Origin: Lacrimispora saccharolytica
Lineage (GTDB): Bacteria > Bacillota > Clostridia > Lachnospirales > Lachnospiraceae
Length of the DNA: 64,000 bases
NCBI GenBank assembly: GCA_016899975.1
Contig: JACJJN010000011.1
Span: 33,601 to 97,600 of the forward strand
Direction of reading: 5' to 3'
The notes under the pieces were generated by a model. It was given only the letters and a program-made list of their open reading frames with translations, had not been told where the DNA came from and ran no database searches. Shown here in pieces: positions 16,252-24,613 of this stretch (position 1 is the first letter of the stretch; each line of letters opens with the position of its first letter). A program made the position numbers and the translations under genes.

Positions 16252-16722
16252 ATGGCAAAAATGAAGTTAAGTGAAAGCACGTTTACCTTGATCCCGGAGG
16301 GAGTAACCATTTTTAAGGTTATGGAGGTAGACGATAGCAAATATGAGGATTTCGGAAAACTGGCGGTAAAATTACAGACTGCTAAAGGTGAAACTCATAC
16401 AGAAAATTTCACACTGACAAAGCAGAACGGCGAACTTAACGAGGGAGCCTTAAAAGCCTGGTCTTATTTCGCCCGTACTTGTCTTAACAATTTCCAGGCG
16501 GACGAGATCGATACTCAGGATATCGTAGGTTGTTATATCCAGGCTACCGTTAAGCATGAGACCTATACTCGCACAAAGGGCGAGAAAGCCGGTCAGGAGG
16601 CGACAGCGGTCAGACTTAACGATTATACCACGGCTGTAGGTTTCGCCGGAAATAAGCCGGAAAATGAGGCCGAGAGCGACAGCGGCGACGAGGACGATCT
16701 CGACGATTTCCTCAATGATTAA
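16252..16722 (+). CDS. SSB-like phage protein with acidic C-terminal tip
   Basis: 156 residues. The body has the strand pattern of an OB-fold (FTLIPEGVTIFKVMEVDDSK, LAVKLQTAKGETHTENFTL, VGCYIQATVKHETYT). The tail is disordered and acidic, ending DEDDLDDFLND, like the protein-recruiting tip of bacterial SSB. In similar phages this position encodes a single-strand DNA-binding partner of ERF or RecT; that role is inferred. Confidence 0.6.
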   Translation: MAKMKLSESTFTLIPEGVTIFKVMEVDDSKYEDFGKLAVKLQTAKGETHTENFTLTKQNGELNEGALKAWSYFARTCLNNFQADEIDTQDIVGCYIQATVKHETYTRTKGEKAGQEATAVRLNDYTTAVGFAGNKPENEAESDSGDEDDLDDFLND

Positions 16723-17017
16723 GCCGGAGAAAAAGCTACAGGATAAGGCAATCGAGTACCTGAGAAGGCGAGGTATTTATTACCTCAACCTTTTCGGGGA
16801 CGGAATGAGCGGAAAAGGTAAGCCGGATCTGATCGTTTGTCTTAACGGCCGTTTCGTCGCTTTTGAATTAAAGGTCGGAGAAAACGATCTACAGGACGAT
16901 CAGAAAATACATAGGATCAGGATCCGGAGATCCGGCGGCCTACATTTTTCACCTTATACCTTATCCGAGTTTAAAAAAATAGTGGAGGACTTAGAAAATG
17001 AATATGGAAAATCTTAA
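16715..17017 (+). CDS. VRR-NUC domain nuclease
   Basis: ATG 16715 overlaps the end of the SSB-like gene by 8 nt. The 100-residue product is a stand-alone VRR-NUC domain: EKKLQDKAIEYLRRRGIYYLNLFGDG, GKPDLIVCLNGRFVAFELKVG with catalytic D-ExK, and ENDLQDDQKIHRIRIRRSGG. Phage versions are thought to resolve or trim DNA structures during replication. Confidence 0.85.
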   Translation: MIKPEKKLQDKAIEYLRRRGIYYLNLFGDGMSGKGKPDLIVCLNGRFVAFELKVGENDLQDDQKIHRIRIRRSGGLHFSPYTLSEFKKIVEDLENEYGKS

Positions 17018-17522
17018 GCGATACAAGTCGATTATGCCGATTACAACTCGACTTTCTCCGGAATTATTGGAGGATCTCGGTTTCTTTGAGGCTCCGGCCA
17101 GTACAAAACATCACGGATCTTACAATGGTGGCCTTTTCGATCATTCTTTCGAGGTAACTGCTTGCCTCGTGGATCTGACAAATCGTTTAGAGCTTACATG
17201 GAAAAGAGAGGAGAGTCCCTATATCGTAGGAATGTATCACGATCTCTGCAAATGCGAAAATTATGTTTTCGATATTGAGACAGATAAGTATACATACAGT
17301 CCTGATATTATTATTCCCGGTCACGGTGAGAAATCGGTTATCATGCTTAGCCGTTATATGTATCTGACAGACGAGGAAATCGCATGTATTCGATGGCATA
17401 TGGGAGCTTTTGAGAGAGATCCTAAGATGTGGGACTATTACGGTCGTGCAATCGAGACTTTTCCGAACGTACTTTATACTCATACCGCAGATATGATCGC
17501 CTCGAGAATCGTAGGCGTATGA
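16998..17522 (+). CDS. HD-domain phosphohydrolase
   Basis: 174 residues. Metal ligands of an HD fold are visible: HHGSYNGGLFDHSFEV, GMYHDLCK (the HD pair), GHGEKSV and HTADMIAS. It overlaps the VRR-NUC gene by 20 nt and has GGAGG 9 nt upstream. Likely a nucleotidase or dNTP-pool enzyme, which fits the nucleotide genes downstream; the substrate cannot be read from sequence. Confidence 0.8.
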   Translation: MNMENLKRYKSIMPITTRLSPELLEDLGFFEAPASTKHHGSYNGGLFDHSFEVTACLVDLTNRLELTWKREESPYIVGMYHDLCKCENYVFDIETDKYTYSPDIIIPGHGEKSVIMLSRYMYLTDEEIACIRWHMGAFERDPKMWDYYGRAIETFPNVLYTHTADMIASRIVGV

Positions 17523-17538
17523 AAGGAGTAAAAACGGT

Positions 17539-17751
17539 ATGTATCAGGGAAACGATCCTCGGAGAAATGCCTCCGGCTATGTGGATAATACAGCCTATCA
17601 GGCTATCAGATCGGCCGATCGGGAGGCAGAGGCCGAGGAGAGGTTTAAAAAACTTTTAACGATGATCTTTAATCTCTGTGATCTGGCCGGTTTTCACATT
17701 GAGAACCGGTTAGAGATTAGGGATAAAAAGACCGGTAAAGTATGGAGGTAA
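17539..17751 (+). CDS. Hypothetical phage protein
   Basis: 70 residues with AAAGGAG 11 nt before the ATG. Acidic helical middle (REAEAEERFKKLLTMIFNLCDLAG) and a basic end (DKKTGKVWR). Unrecognised; GTATGGAGG at its end is the RBS of the next gene. Confidence 0.6.
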   Translation: MYQGNDPRRNASGYVDNTAYQAIRSADREAEAEERFKKLLTMIFNLCDLAGFHIENRLEIRDKKTGKVWR

Positions 17752-17755
17752 TTTG

Positions 17756-18103
17756 ATGGGAATTTATCAATCATTTACAGACTGTAAATATTTCCAAAAA
17801 GAGGGATCTTATGAGCAGTGTATAGGCTGTGATATGGTTGAGTGTCCGAAATATAAAAGGATCATTCATTCTGAGAAAAACGATCCAGTCAATCGACCGG
17901 CCCATTATACCGACGGTAAGATCGAGGTTATCGAATACATAGAAGATAAAAAGCTCGGTTTCTGCCTGGGTAATGCAGTTAAGTATATTTCTCGAGCCGG
18001 AAAAAAAGATCCGACGAAAGAGGTCGAGGATCTTAAAAAAGCGATCTGGTATATCGATCGCCGGATCAAAGAGATCGAAAATAAGGAAGGTGAAAAGAAT
18101 TGA
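17756..18103 (+). CDS. DUF3310 protein with N-terminal cysteine cluster
   Basis: ATG 17756 rather than the adjacent TTG. About residues 40-115 form a DUF3310 domain (DPVNRPAHYTDGKIEVIEYI, then LGNAVKYISRAGKKDPTKEV, DLKKAIWYIDRRI), a common phage family proposed to act as a nucleotide kinase. The first 40 residues add Cys11, Cys23, Cys26 and Cys31, perhaps a zinc knuckle. It overlaps the following TTG start. Confidence 0.75.
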   Translation: MGIYQSFTDCKYFQKEGSYEQCIGCDMVECPKYKRIIHSEKNDPVNRPAHYTDGKIEVIEYIEDKKLGFCLGNAVKYISRAGKKDPTKEVEDLKKAIWYIDRRIKEIENKEGEKN

Positions 18104-18783
18104 TTTCATTTGAAAATACTGAGGTTATGAATATCGAGGGAGCTATCCGGGGTATGAGAAATCCTCTTAACTCCTGGGAAAAATCAGATAGCGTTTTTCG
18201 ATACGGAAATTGTAATAATGATTGTCCGGACTGTAAGGGATGTACTGTATTAAAAGGTATGTGTTTTAAGCTCGGAAAAAACGATCTTGATCTCGCTCGT
18301 TGCCTGATTGCCGCCGGATCAGATCATAGAAAATTTTTACGACAGATTTTCGTATCGGTCGATATCACGGCTCCGCTGTACTGGTGGAAAGAGTTTGATA
18401 CCTATAAGGTAGCAACGGTCGCTAATAGTTGCTCGACAATGCACAAAATCCATTCAAGAGACCTTACTCTTAACGATTTCAGTTATGAGTATTTACTTTC
18501 GTCAAATGGGAAAAACGGCGGCCCTCTCGATACGCTCGAGCGTGTTATTTCTGATATAAATTACTGGCGTGAAAGATATGTGAAAACCAAAAATAAGCTT
18601 TATTGGTGGCAGATCATACAGCTCTTACCGTCGTCCTACAATCAACGCCGGACAGTAACTTTAAACTATGAGACGCTCCGTAATATCTACGGATCCCGTC
18701 GTAATCACAAGCTCGACGAGTGGAGTATCGGTTTCATGGAATGGATCGACTCACTCCCATACGCTGACGATCTGATTAAGTAA
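18100..18783 (+). CDS. ThyX-like phage protein lacking the RHR motif, with a Cys-rich insertion
   Basis: TTG 18100 start, AAGGAAGGTG 7 nt upstream; 227 residues. The core (PLYWWKEFDTYKV then NSCSTMHKI, and later YNQRRTVTLNYETLRNIY) has the spacing of flavin-dependent thymidylate synthase around its RHRxxSxNExSxR motif, but the catalytic Arg-His-Arg is not conserved. A cluster near residues 38-55 (CNNDCPDCKGC) may bind zinc. The fold assignment is from pattern resemblance and gene context, not a search; treat as unconfirmed. Confidence 0.5.
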   Translation: MISFENTEVMNIEGAIRGMRNPLNSWEKSDSVFRYGNCNNDCPDCKGCTVLKGMCFKLGKNDLDLARCLIAAGSDHRKFLRQIFVSVDITAPLYWWKEFDTYKVATVANSCSTMHKIHSRDLTLNDFSYEYLLSSNGKNGGPLDTLERVISDINYWRERYVKTKNKLYWWQIIQLLPSSYNQRRTVTLNYETLRNIYGSRRNHKLDEWSIGFMEWIDSLPYADDLIK

Positions 18784-18795
18784 GGAGGCCCTGAA

Positions 18796-20721
18796 ATGCA
18801 ATATATCATTTTGGACGGTAAGACTCCGACTCATGGTTTTAAGGACGGCGTAGGAGCTAAGTCCTGGGACGAGGTTAAGGATTTCGATAACGTGGCCGTT
18901 ATGGTTCCTAAGGGCTATGTAGTCCTGGATTTCGATACAAAAGCCGACGCGGAGATTATGCTTAAGATCGTTGATGCCTTAGATGTGAAAACTCGAGTAA
19001 TGAAAACGACTCGCGGTATTCATTGTTGGTTTAAATCTCCTGAGGAGGATCCGAAAAATTTCATAAAAAACCGTTTAGCAATCGGGATATATTGCGATCG
19101 TAAAGCCGGAGGCCGTAACGCCTATGTAAAAATCAAACAGGACGGAGAGGCTCGTCCGTGGATCCGGAAAGTAAAGGCGGCTGATATGGAAACAGTTCCT
19201 AAATGGCTGTATTCCGTATCGGCTCCGTCCGGAAAATTCGGATTTAAGGGCATGGGAGAGGGATCCGGCCGCAATCAGGAGTTATTTAACTATATTGTTT
19301 ATCTACAGACAAAAGGTTTCACTCGTGACGAGATTAAAAAGACGATCGCAATTATTAACGATTATGTTTTTGAGGATCCGCTGAGCGAGACCGAAATCGC
19401 TACTATCTGCCGGGACGAGGCTTTTAAGCCGGACGATGTGATCGCCGAGCAGATCCAAAAGGCCGAGGATAAAAAGGTCGGCTTTAGTCATAATGAATTT
19501 GGCGATCAGCTTATACAGGAGTTTAAGATCATCGAGGTTAATAACTGCCTGTATGTCTATGAGGACGGTTATTACCAGGCGGACGATAAGATCATTGAAA
19601 GAAAGATGATCGATCTATTTCCGAGTATCTTACAACGGCAGAGATCGGAGGTATTGTCCTATGTAAAAATTAAGACTCACATTAACGCCGGGGATATAAA
19701 GGTAAATCCGTATGTTATCAATCTTAAAAATACTCGGCTCGATATCAGATCCGGAAAATGTCTCGAGTTTACGCCGGAGGCAATCGAATTTGACCGGATC
19801 CCGGTTATATACGATCCGAGCGCTTACTGTGCTGATCTGGATAAAATGCTCAATAAAGTATTTTGCGGAGATCGGGAGGTAATCAATCTTTTCGAGGAAA
19901 TGGTCGGTTACTGCCTGATAAAACATAGCCGATACTCGAAAATGTTTCTATGCTACGGCCAGGGATCAAATGGAAAAAGTACGATCCTGGATCTGCTGAA
20001 AACATTTCTCGGTCAAAATAACTATTCGGCCCTCAGCCTGGAAAAAGTAACCGCAAGATTTTCGACGGTCGAGCTTGAACATAAGCTCGCAAATATCGGA
20101 GACGACGTTGATAATACGACGATCCGGGACTCAGGTACATTAAAAAAGATCTCGTCCGGTAATACGATTACGGTCGAGAGAAAAGGCGAGAGTCCGTATA
20201 AAATCACGCCTTATGCGACGCACATTTACAGCGCGAATACGATCCCTCGGTCATTCGATAAGACAGACGGATTTTATCGCCGATGGATCCTCATTCCGTT
20301 CAATGCGAAATTTTCGCCGGACGATCCGGACTATGATCCTATGATCGTCGATAAAATCACAACGGAAACAGCGCTTTCTTATCTGCTTAATGTCGCGATC
20401 CGGGGCGCTCAGCGACTTATAAAAGTCGGCCATTTCACGGAACCTCAGCAGGTTAAGGACGCTCTCGAAGCGTATAAGGCCGATAACTCAACGGTATTAT
20501 CCTGGATCGAGGATAAGGAGCTTACTCTCGATTATTTTCTTGATACTCCGAGAGACGTCACATATTCGGAGTTTTGCGATTGGTGCAAAGTATCTGGCAT
20601 TAAGTCCAGTATGATAACCGGTAAAAAGACCTATTTTAAAGAGTTGATCGCTAAGTATGAATTTGAGGAAAAACCTCAGCAGAAAAGCGACGGCAAGCGT
20701 TATTTTATTTTGAAAATCTAA
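18796..20721 (+). CDS. Phage primase-helicase (prim-pol N-terminus, D5/SF3 helicase)
   Basis: 641 residues. The N-terminal half resembles a bifunctional primase-polymerase (VVLDFDTKAD at 42-51 with an Asp pair, GIHCWFK). The D5_N region leads to an SF3 helicase: Walker A GQGSNGKST (388-396), Walker B ANIGDDVD (432-439), motif C YSANTIPR (478-485) and Arg495/Arg496. The C-terminus (GKKTYFKELIAKYEF ... DGKRYFILKI) is a winged-helix shared with the antirepressor at 7481. It initiates phage replication. Confidence 0.93.
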   Translation: MQYIILDGKTPTHGFKDGVGAKSWDEVKDFDNVAVMVPKGYVVLDFDTKADAEIMLKIVDALDVKTRVMKTTRGIHCWFKSPEEDPKNFIKNRLAIGIYCDRKAGGRNAYVKIKQDGEARPWIRKVKAADMETVPKWLYSVSAPSGKFGFKGMGEGSGRNQELFNYIVYLQTKGFTRDEIKKTIAIINDYVFEDPLSETEIATICRDEAFKPDDVIAEQIQKAEDKKVGFSHNEFGDQLIQEFKIIEVNNCLYVYEDGYYQADDKIIERKMIDLFPSILQRQRSEVLSYVKIKTHINAGDIKVNPYVINLKNTRLDIRSGKCLEFTPEAIEFDRIPVIYDPSAYCADLDKMLNKVFCGDREVINLFEEMVGYCLIKHSRYSKMFLCYGQGSNGKSTILDLLKTFLGQNNYSALSLEKVTARFSTVELEHKLANIGDDVDNTTIRDSGTLKKISSGNTITVERKGESPYKITPYATHIYSANTIPRSFDKTDGFYRRWILIPFNAKFSPDDPDYDPMIVDKITTETALSYLLNVAIRGAQRLIKVGHFTEPQQVKDALEAYKADNSTVLSWIEDKELTLDYFLDTPRDVTYSEFCDWCKVSGIKSSMITGKKTYFKELIAKYEFEEKPQQKSDGKRYFILKI

Positions 20722-20724
20722 CAG

Positions 20725-20744
20725 CCGGGGCCGTGAGGCCCTGG
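20725..20744 (+). other. GC-rich hairpin before nrdD
   Basis: CCGGGGCC (20725-20732) pairs with GGCCCTGG (20737-20744) around a GTGA tetraloop; eight pairs, one G-U. No T-run follows, so a role in mRNA stability or processing is more likely than termination. Confidence 0.6.
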
Positions 20745-20765
20745 TAAGAAAGGAGATATTTATTA

Positions 20766-22952
20766 ATGAAAGTAATCAAAAGAAACGGATCCGAGATCGA
20801 ATTTGATCCGAGTAAAATCTCTCAGGCAATCCGTAAAGCAAATACAGAGGTAAGTGATAAAGATCAGATCAATGAAATCAAACTCGCTTTGATTACCTCA
20901 GAGGTAACGGAGAAATGCCGGGATCTTAACCGGGCGGTAAATGTGGAAGAGATCCAGGAGATCGTAGAAACTGAATTAATGACCGCCGGAGCCTTTGAGG
21001 TGGCGAAACGCTATATCCGTTATCGGTACGATCATAACCTTAAGCGTACTCGTAATACCACGGACGACGTGATCCTTGCACTGATTGAGCAGAACAACGA
21101 GGAAATCAAACAGGAAAACAGTAACAAAAATCCGACGATCGCCTCTACTCAGCGCGATTATATGGCCGGGGAGGTATCGAAGGATCTGACCGCTCGCGTA
21201 TTTCTTCCGGAGGACATTGTACAGGCTCATAACGAGGGACTGATTCATTTTCACGACGCTGACTATTTCGCTCAGCATATTCATAATTGTGACCTGGTAA
21301 ATCTGGAAGATATGCTCGAGAATGGTACCGTTATTTCCGGTACTCTGATCGAGCGACCTCATACATTCTCGACCGCTTGTAATATCGCGACTCAGATTAT
21401 CGCCCAGGTCGCAAGCAGTCAGTACGGCGGACAGTCTATCAGTCTCGCCCACCTTGCGCCGTTCGTACAGGCGAGCCGGGAGAAATTCCGAACGGACTAC
21501 GGTCAGTTATTAAGCTATATGAGTCTCGATCAGTATTACGATTTTATCGAAACCCTGGTCTATAAGGATATCGTTAAGGGAGTACAGACGATCCAGTATC
21601 AGGTAGTTACTCTCATGACGACAAACGGACAGGCTCCGTTTATTACCGTCTATATGAATATCAACGAGGCCCCGGAGGGGCAGGAACGGGAGGATCTGGC
21701 CGCTATTATTGAGGAGACCTTAAAGCAGAGAATCCAGGGCGTAAAAAATGAGGTAGGTGTATGGATCACTCCGGCTTTTCCGAAATTGATCTATGTCCTG
21801 GACGAGAATAACGTCCGGCCCGGATCAGAGTATGGCTATCTTACCGAACTGGCGGCAAAATGCACGGCTAAAAGAATGGTTCCGGACTATATCAGCGCTA
21901 AGATCATGAGAGAGTTGAAAGGCGACGTCTATACCTGTATGGGGTGCAGATCGTTTTTAACTCCGGATCGGTTCACGGACGCCGGAGTCGGTAACATTGC
22001 AAATGCCGGAAATTATGAGCCGGAAGTACATAAATATTATGGCCGGTTTAATCAGGGTGTTGTGACGATCAATCTCGTCGATGTGGCTCTTTCTTCCGGA
22101 GGAGATAAAGAGAAATTCTGGGAGATCCTCGACGAGCGTCTCGATCTCTGCTATCGCGCTCTTATGATCCGCCATGAACGCCTCGAGGGTACGCCGTCCG
22201 ATGTAGCGCCGATCCTCTGGCAGTATGGGGCGCTCGCAAGACTGAAAAAAGGAGAAAAGATCGATAAACTCTTACACGGTGGCTACTCTACGATCTCGCT
22301 CGGATATGCCGGTCTCTACGAATGTACTCGGTATATGACCGGCGCGTCTCACACTGATCCGGAGGGTACGCCGTTCGCGATCGAGGTTATGGAGGCTCTT
22401 AATAAAGCTACCGCGGCCTGGAAAGCAAAAGAGGACGTCGATTTCTCGCTTTATGGTACTCCTCTTGAGAGTACGACTTATAAGTTTGCGAAATGTTTAC
22501 AGCGGCGTTTCGGCGTGATCGAGGGCGTTACCGATAAAAATTACATTACAAACAGCTATCACGTTCACGTTACCGAACCGATCGACGCTTTTTCAAAACT
22601 GGATTTCGAGGCTCAGTTCCAGAAACTCAGCCCAGGCGGAGCGATCTCTTACGTCGAGGTTCCGAATATGCAGAATAATATTGAGGCCGTCCTCGCTGTA
22701 ATCGGTCATATTTATGACAATATCATGTATGCGGAACTGAATACCAAAAGCGATTATTGCCAGGTCTGCGGCTATGACGGTGAGATCCAGATCGTCGAGG
22801 AGGACGGTAAATTGATCTGGGAGTGTCCGAACTGCGGAAACCGCGATCAGAGTAAACTCAATATCGCGCGCCGGACTTGCGGATATATCGGCTCTCAGTT
22901 TTGGAACCAGGGCCGGACTCAGGAGATTAAAGATCGCGTCTTACATTTATAA
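20766..22952 (+). CDS. nrdD: Anaerobic ribonucleoside-triphosphate reductase, large subunit
   Basis: Reduces NTPs to dNTPs with a glycyl radical, under strict anaerobiosis. The 728-residue protein starts with an ATP-cone (about 1-95, MKVIKRNGSEIEFDPSKI). HFHDADY and later PGGAISYVEVP mark the barrel. A Cys4 zinc site (CQVCG ... CPNCG) precedes RRTCGYIG, in which Gly706 should carry the radical. AAAGGAGAT precedes the ATG. NrdG, the activase, is encoded about 0.5 kb downstream. Length and motifs are complete, so the phage enzyme is probably active. Confidence 0.95.
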   Translation: MKVIKRNGSEIEFDPSKISQAIRKANTEVSDKDQINEIKLALITSEVTEKCRDLNRAVNVEEIQEIVETELMTAGAFEVAKRYIRYRYDHNLKRTRNTTDDVILALIEQNNEEIKQENSNKNPTIASTQRDYMAGEVSKDLTARVFLPEDIVQAHNEGLIHFHDADYFAQHIHNCDLVNLEDMLENGTVISGTLIERPHTFSTACNIATQIIAQVASSQYGGQSISLAHLAPFVQASREKFRTDYGQLLSYMSLDQYYDFIETLVYKDIVKGVQTIQYQVVTLMTTNGQAPFITVYMNINEAPEGQEREDLAAIIEETLKQRIQGVKNEVGVWITPAFPKLIYVLDENNVRPGSEYGYLTELAAKCTAKRMVPDYISAKIMRELKGDVYTCMGCRSFLTPDRFTDAGVGNIANAGNYEPEVHKYYGRFNQGVVTINLVDVALSSGGDKEKFWEILDERLDLCYRALMIRHERLEGTPSDVAPILWQYGALARLKKGEKIDKLLHGGYSTISLGYAGLYECTRYMTGASHTDPEGTPFAIEVMEALNKATAAWKAKEDVDFSLYGTPLESTTYKFAKCLQRRFGVIEGVTDKNYITNSYHVHVTEPIDAFSKLDFEAQFQKLSPGGAISYVEVPNMQNNIEAVLAVIGHIYDNIMYAELNTKSDYCQVCGYDGEIQIVEEDGKLIWECPNCGNRDQSKLNIARRTCGYIGSQFWNQGRTQEIKDRVLHL

Positions 22953-22963
22953 GAGGTGTGAAT

Positions 22964-23137
22964 ATGGATCGGATATGTAAAACAATATGGTGGTTTGTAT
23001 TTCTCGCGGTCGTATGGCAAGGATTAGAATTATTATTCTATGGAGAAATACAGCCGAGAATAGTAGATGATATCATGGGACTTTTATTTTTGCCTTTTAT
23101 ATATTTCGCGATGGGAAAGGAGAAAGAAAATGAATAA
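22964..23137 (+). CDS. Small membrane protein between nrdD and nrdG
   Basis: 57 residues, with AGAGGTG 5 nt before ATG 22964. Two hydrophobic segments (IWWFVFLAVVWQGLELLFY and MGLLFLPFIYFAMG) flank a short polar loop. Its end overlaps the next gene's start by 8 nt. Function unknown. Confidence 0.6.
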   Translation: MDRICKTIWWFVFLAVVWQGLELLFYGEIQPRIVDDIMGLLFLPFIYFAMGKEKENE

Positions 23138-23450
23138 GCGTGAAGCTATTGAAGAGCTGAAAGCTAACGTTGGCTGTATAGAGCTTGATGTAAGTAACGG
23201 ACGTATCTTAACCGAAAGAGATCAAGCTTTTATCGACGCTTGCGCTTGTGCGATCGAGGCTATTGAGGGATCGTTTCGTAACGATCCAGTACCGGCCGTA
23301 AAGGTTGATTGGTACGGAGCTAATAAATATTTTTGTCCGGCGTGCAGAAAACAGCAGAAAGAAACTCGCAAAAATTATAAATCCGGTTGTTATTGCGAAA
23401 GGTGCGGCCAAAGATTGGAGGCTTTTAAAAATGCGATACGGGAAAATTAA
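23130..23450 (+). CDS. Phage protein with C-terminal zinc ribbon
   Basis: ATG 23130 is placed by AAAGGAG 9-10 nt upstream. 106 residues; the first 60 are helical, and the C-terminus holds FCPACRKQQKE ... CYCERCGQRL, a C-x2-C/C-x2-C ribbon. Zinc-ribbon proteins of this size are frequent in Clostridial phages, usually without known function. Overlaps nrdG by 20 nt. Confidence 0.65.
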   Translation: MNKREAIEELKANVGCIELDVSNGRILTERDQAFIDACACAIEAIEGSFRNDPVPAVKVDWYGANKYFCPACRKQQKETRKNYKSGCYCERCGQRLEAFKNAIREN

Positions 23451-23916
23451 TAAAACAGATATTGCAAACGGCCCAGGAGTCAGAGTAAGCCTTTTTGTCT
23501 CCGGGTGTCGAAATCACTGTAAAGGGTGTTTCAATCCGGAGACCTGGGCTTTCGATTACGGCGAGGCTTTTACTCTCCGGACAGTAGACGAGATCCTTAA
23601 AGCCCTGGATAAGCCTTATATTTCCGGTCTCTCGATTCTGGGCGGCGAGCCGTTTGAGCCGGAGAATGTCGGTACTGTTTTCGATCTCTGCCGCCAGGTG
23701 AAAAGCAGATTTCCGGATAAAACGATCTGGATTTATACCGGCTATCTGTATGAAAAGATCGAGCCGATCCTTAACGATACGATCGACGTTCTGGTCGATG
23801 GGCCGTTTATCGAGGCTCAGAAAGATATTACATTGAAATTTAAAGGATCCAAAAATCAGAGGATAATTGACGTCCAGGCGTCGAGATCCTCCGGATCCGT
23901 AAAGCTCTTATATTGA
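23431..23916 (+). CDS. nrdG: Anaerobic ribonucleotide reductase activating protein
   Basis: Radical-SAM activase that installs the glycyl radical on NrdD. ATG 23431 gives 161 residues. The [4Fe-4S] motif is CRNHCKGC (C-x3-C-x2-C), preceded by NGPGVRVSLFVSGC; SILGGEPFEPEN is the GGE motif for S-adenosylmethionine. TTGGAGG lies upstream within the preceding gene. Pairing with phage nrdD makes a self-sufficient dNTP supply. Confidence 0.93.
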   Translation: MRYGKINKTDIANGPGVRVSLFVSGCRNHCKGCFNPETWAFDYGEAFTLRTVDEILKALDKPYISGLSILGGEPFEPENVGTVFDLCRQVKSRFPDKTIWIYTGYLYEKIEPILNDTIDVLVDGPFIEAQKDITLKFKGSKNQRIIDVQASRSSGSVKLLY

Positions 23917-23931
23917 GGAGGATAGAATAGT

Positions 23932-24513
23932 ATGAAACTTAAAAAATTAATCAAAGACACTTTCGCTATCTGGCTTATCATGGTGCTTATCGCAATCAGC
24001 ATTTTCTTTCTGATCGGTTGCCCTCTGGCGGCGGTGGTGCTCATTGTTATCGCGATCGTGTGTAATGTAGTGGATCCTCTGGATCGGGAAGAGATACAGA
24101 TTAAATATTTCCGCGGCAGTATTCCGATCGGAAAGATTTCGGTCGGAGACTGGATCGATCTCCGGGCCGCTGAGCGAGTAGAAATTAAAAAGGGAGAGTA
24201 TTATCTGATCCCTCTCGGAGTTGGTATGATCTTACCTCATGGCTATGAGGCTCACGTACTGCCGAGGTCGTCTACTCCGTCAAAGTTTGGTATTATCCTG
24301 GCTAACAGTATGGGGATCATCGATAACAGCTATTCCGGAGATAATGACGAATGGAAATTTCCGGCGATTGCGATTAGAGATACTGTGATCGAAAAGGGCG
24401 ACCGGATCGCTCAGTTCCGGATCATGAAAAATCAGCCGCGTATTGATTTTGAAAGAGTATTGCACTTGAATAAGAAAAGCCGCGGCGGTATCGGTAGTAC
24501 AGGACGGAGGTAA
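23932..24513 (+). CDS. dUTPase-fold enzyme with N-terminal membrane hairpin
   Basis: 193 residues, GGAGG 11 nt before the ATG. Residues about 12-47 form two hydrophobic segments ([17 protein letters not shown] and [15 protein letters not shown]) not usual in this family. The rest has the trimeric dUTPase motifs in order: [42 protein letters not shown] and a Gly-rich end [10 protein letters not shown]. It should hydrolyse dUTP (or dUTP/dCTP) while anchored at the cytoplasmic membrane. Confidence 0.82.
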   Translation: MKLKKLIKDTFAIWLIMVLIAISIFFLIGCPLAAVVLIVIAIVCNVVDPLDREEIQIKYFRGSIPIGKISVGDWIDLRAAERVEIKKGEYYLIPLGVGMILPHGYEAHVLPRSSTPSKFGIILANSMGIIDNSYSGDNDEWKFPAIAIRDTVIEKGDRIAQFRIMKNQPRIDFERVLHLNKKSRGGIGSTGRR

Positions 24514-24520
24514 AAAAGCT

Positions 24521-24613
24521 ATGGATTTATTTATCGCGTTTGTGGCCGGAGCGGTATTCGGTGCTATTGCTCTGGCGGTGGTGTGTTGTGCTTTAGTGAA
24601 TAAGGAGAAGTAA
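24521..24613 (+). CDS. Tiny membrane protein (DUF3789-like)
   Basis: 30 residues: MDLFIAFVAGAVFGAIALAV, then VCCALVNKEK. One transmembrane helix with a Gly/Ala-rich face and a short charged end, the usual look of the DUF3789 phage family. CGGAGG is 10 nt before the ATG. It is the last gene before the long AT-rich leader. Confidence 0.6.
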   Translation: MDLFIAFVAGAVFGAIALAVVCCALVNKEK

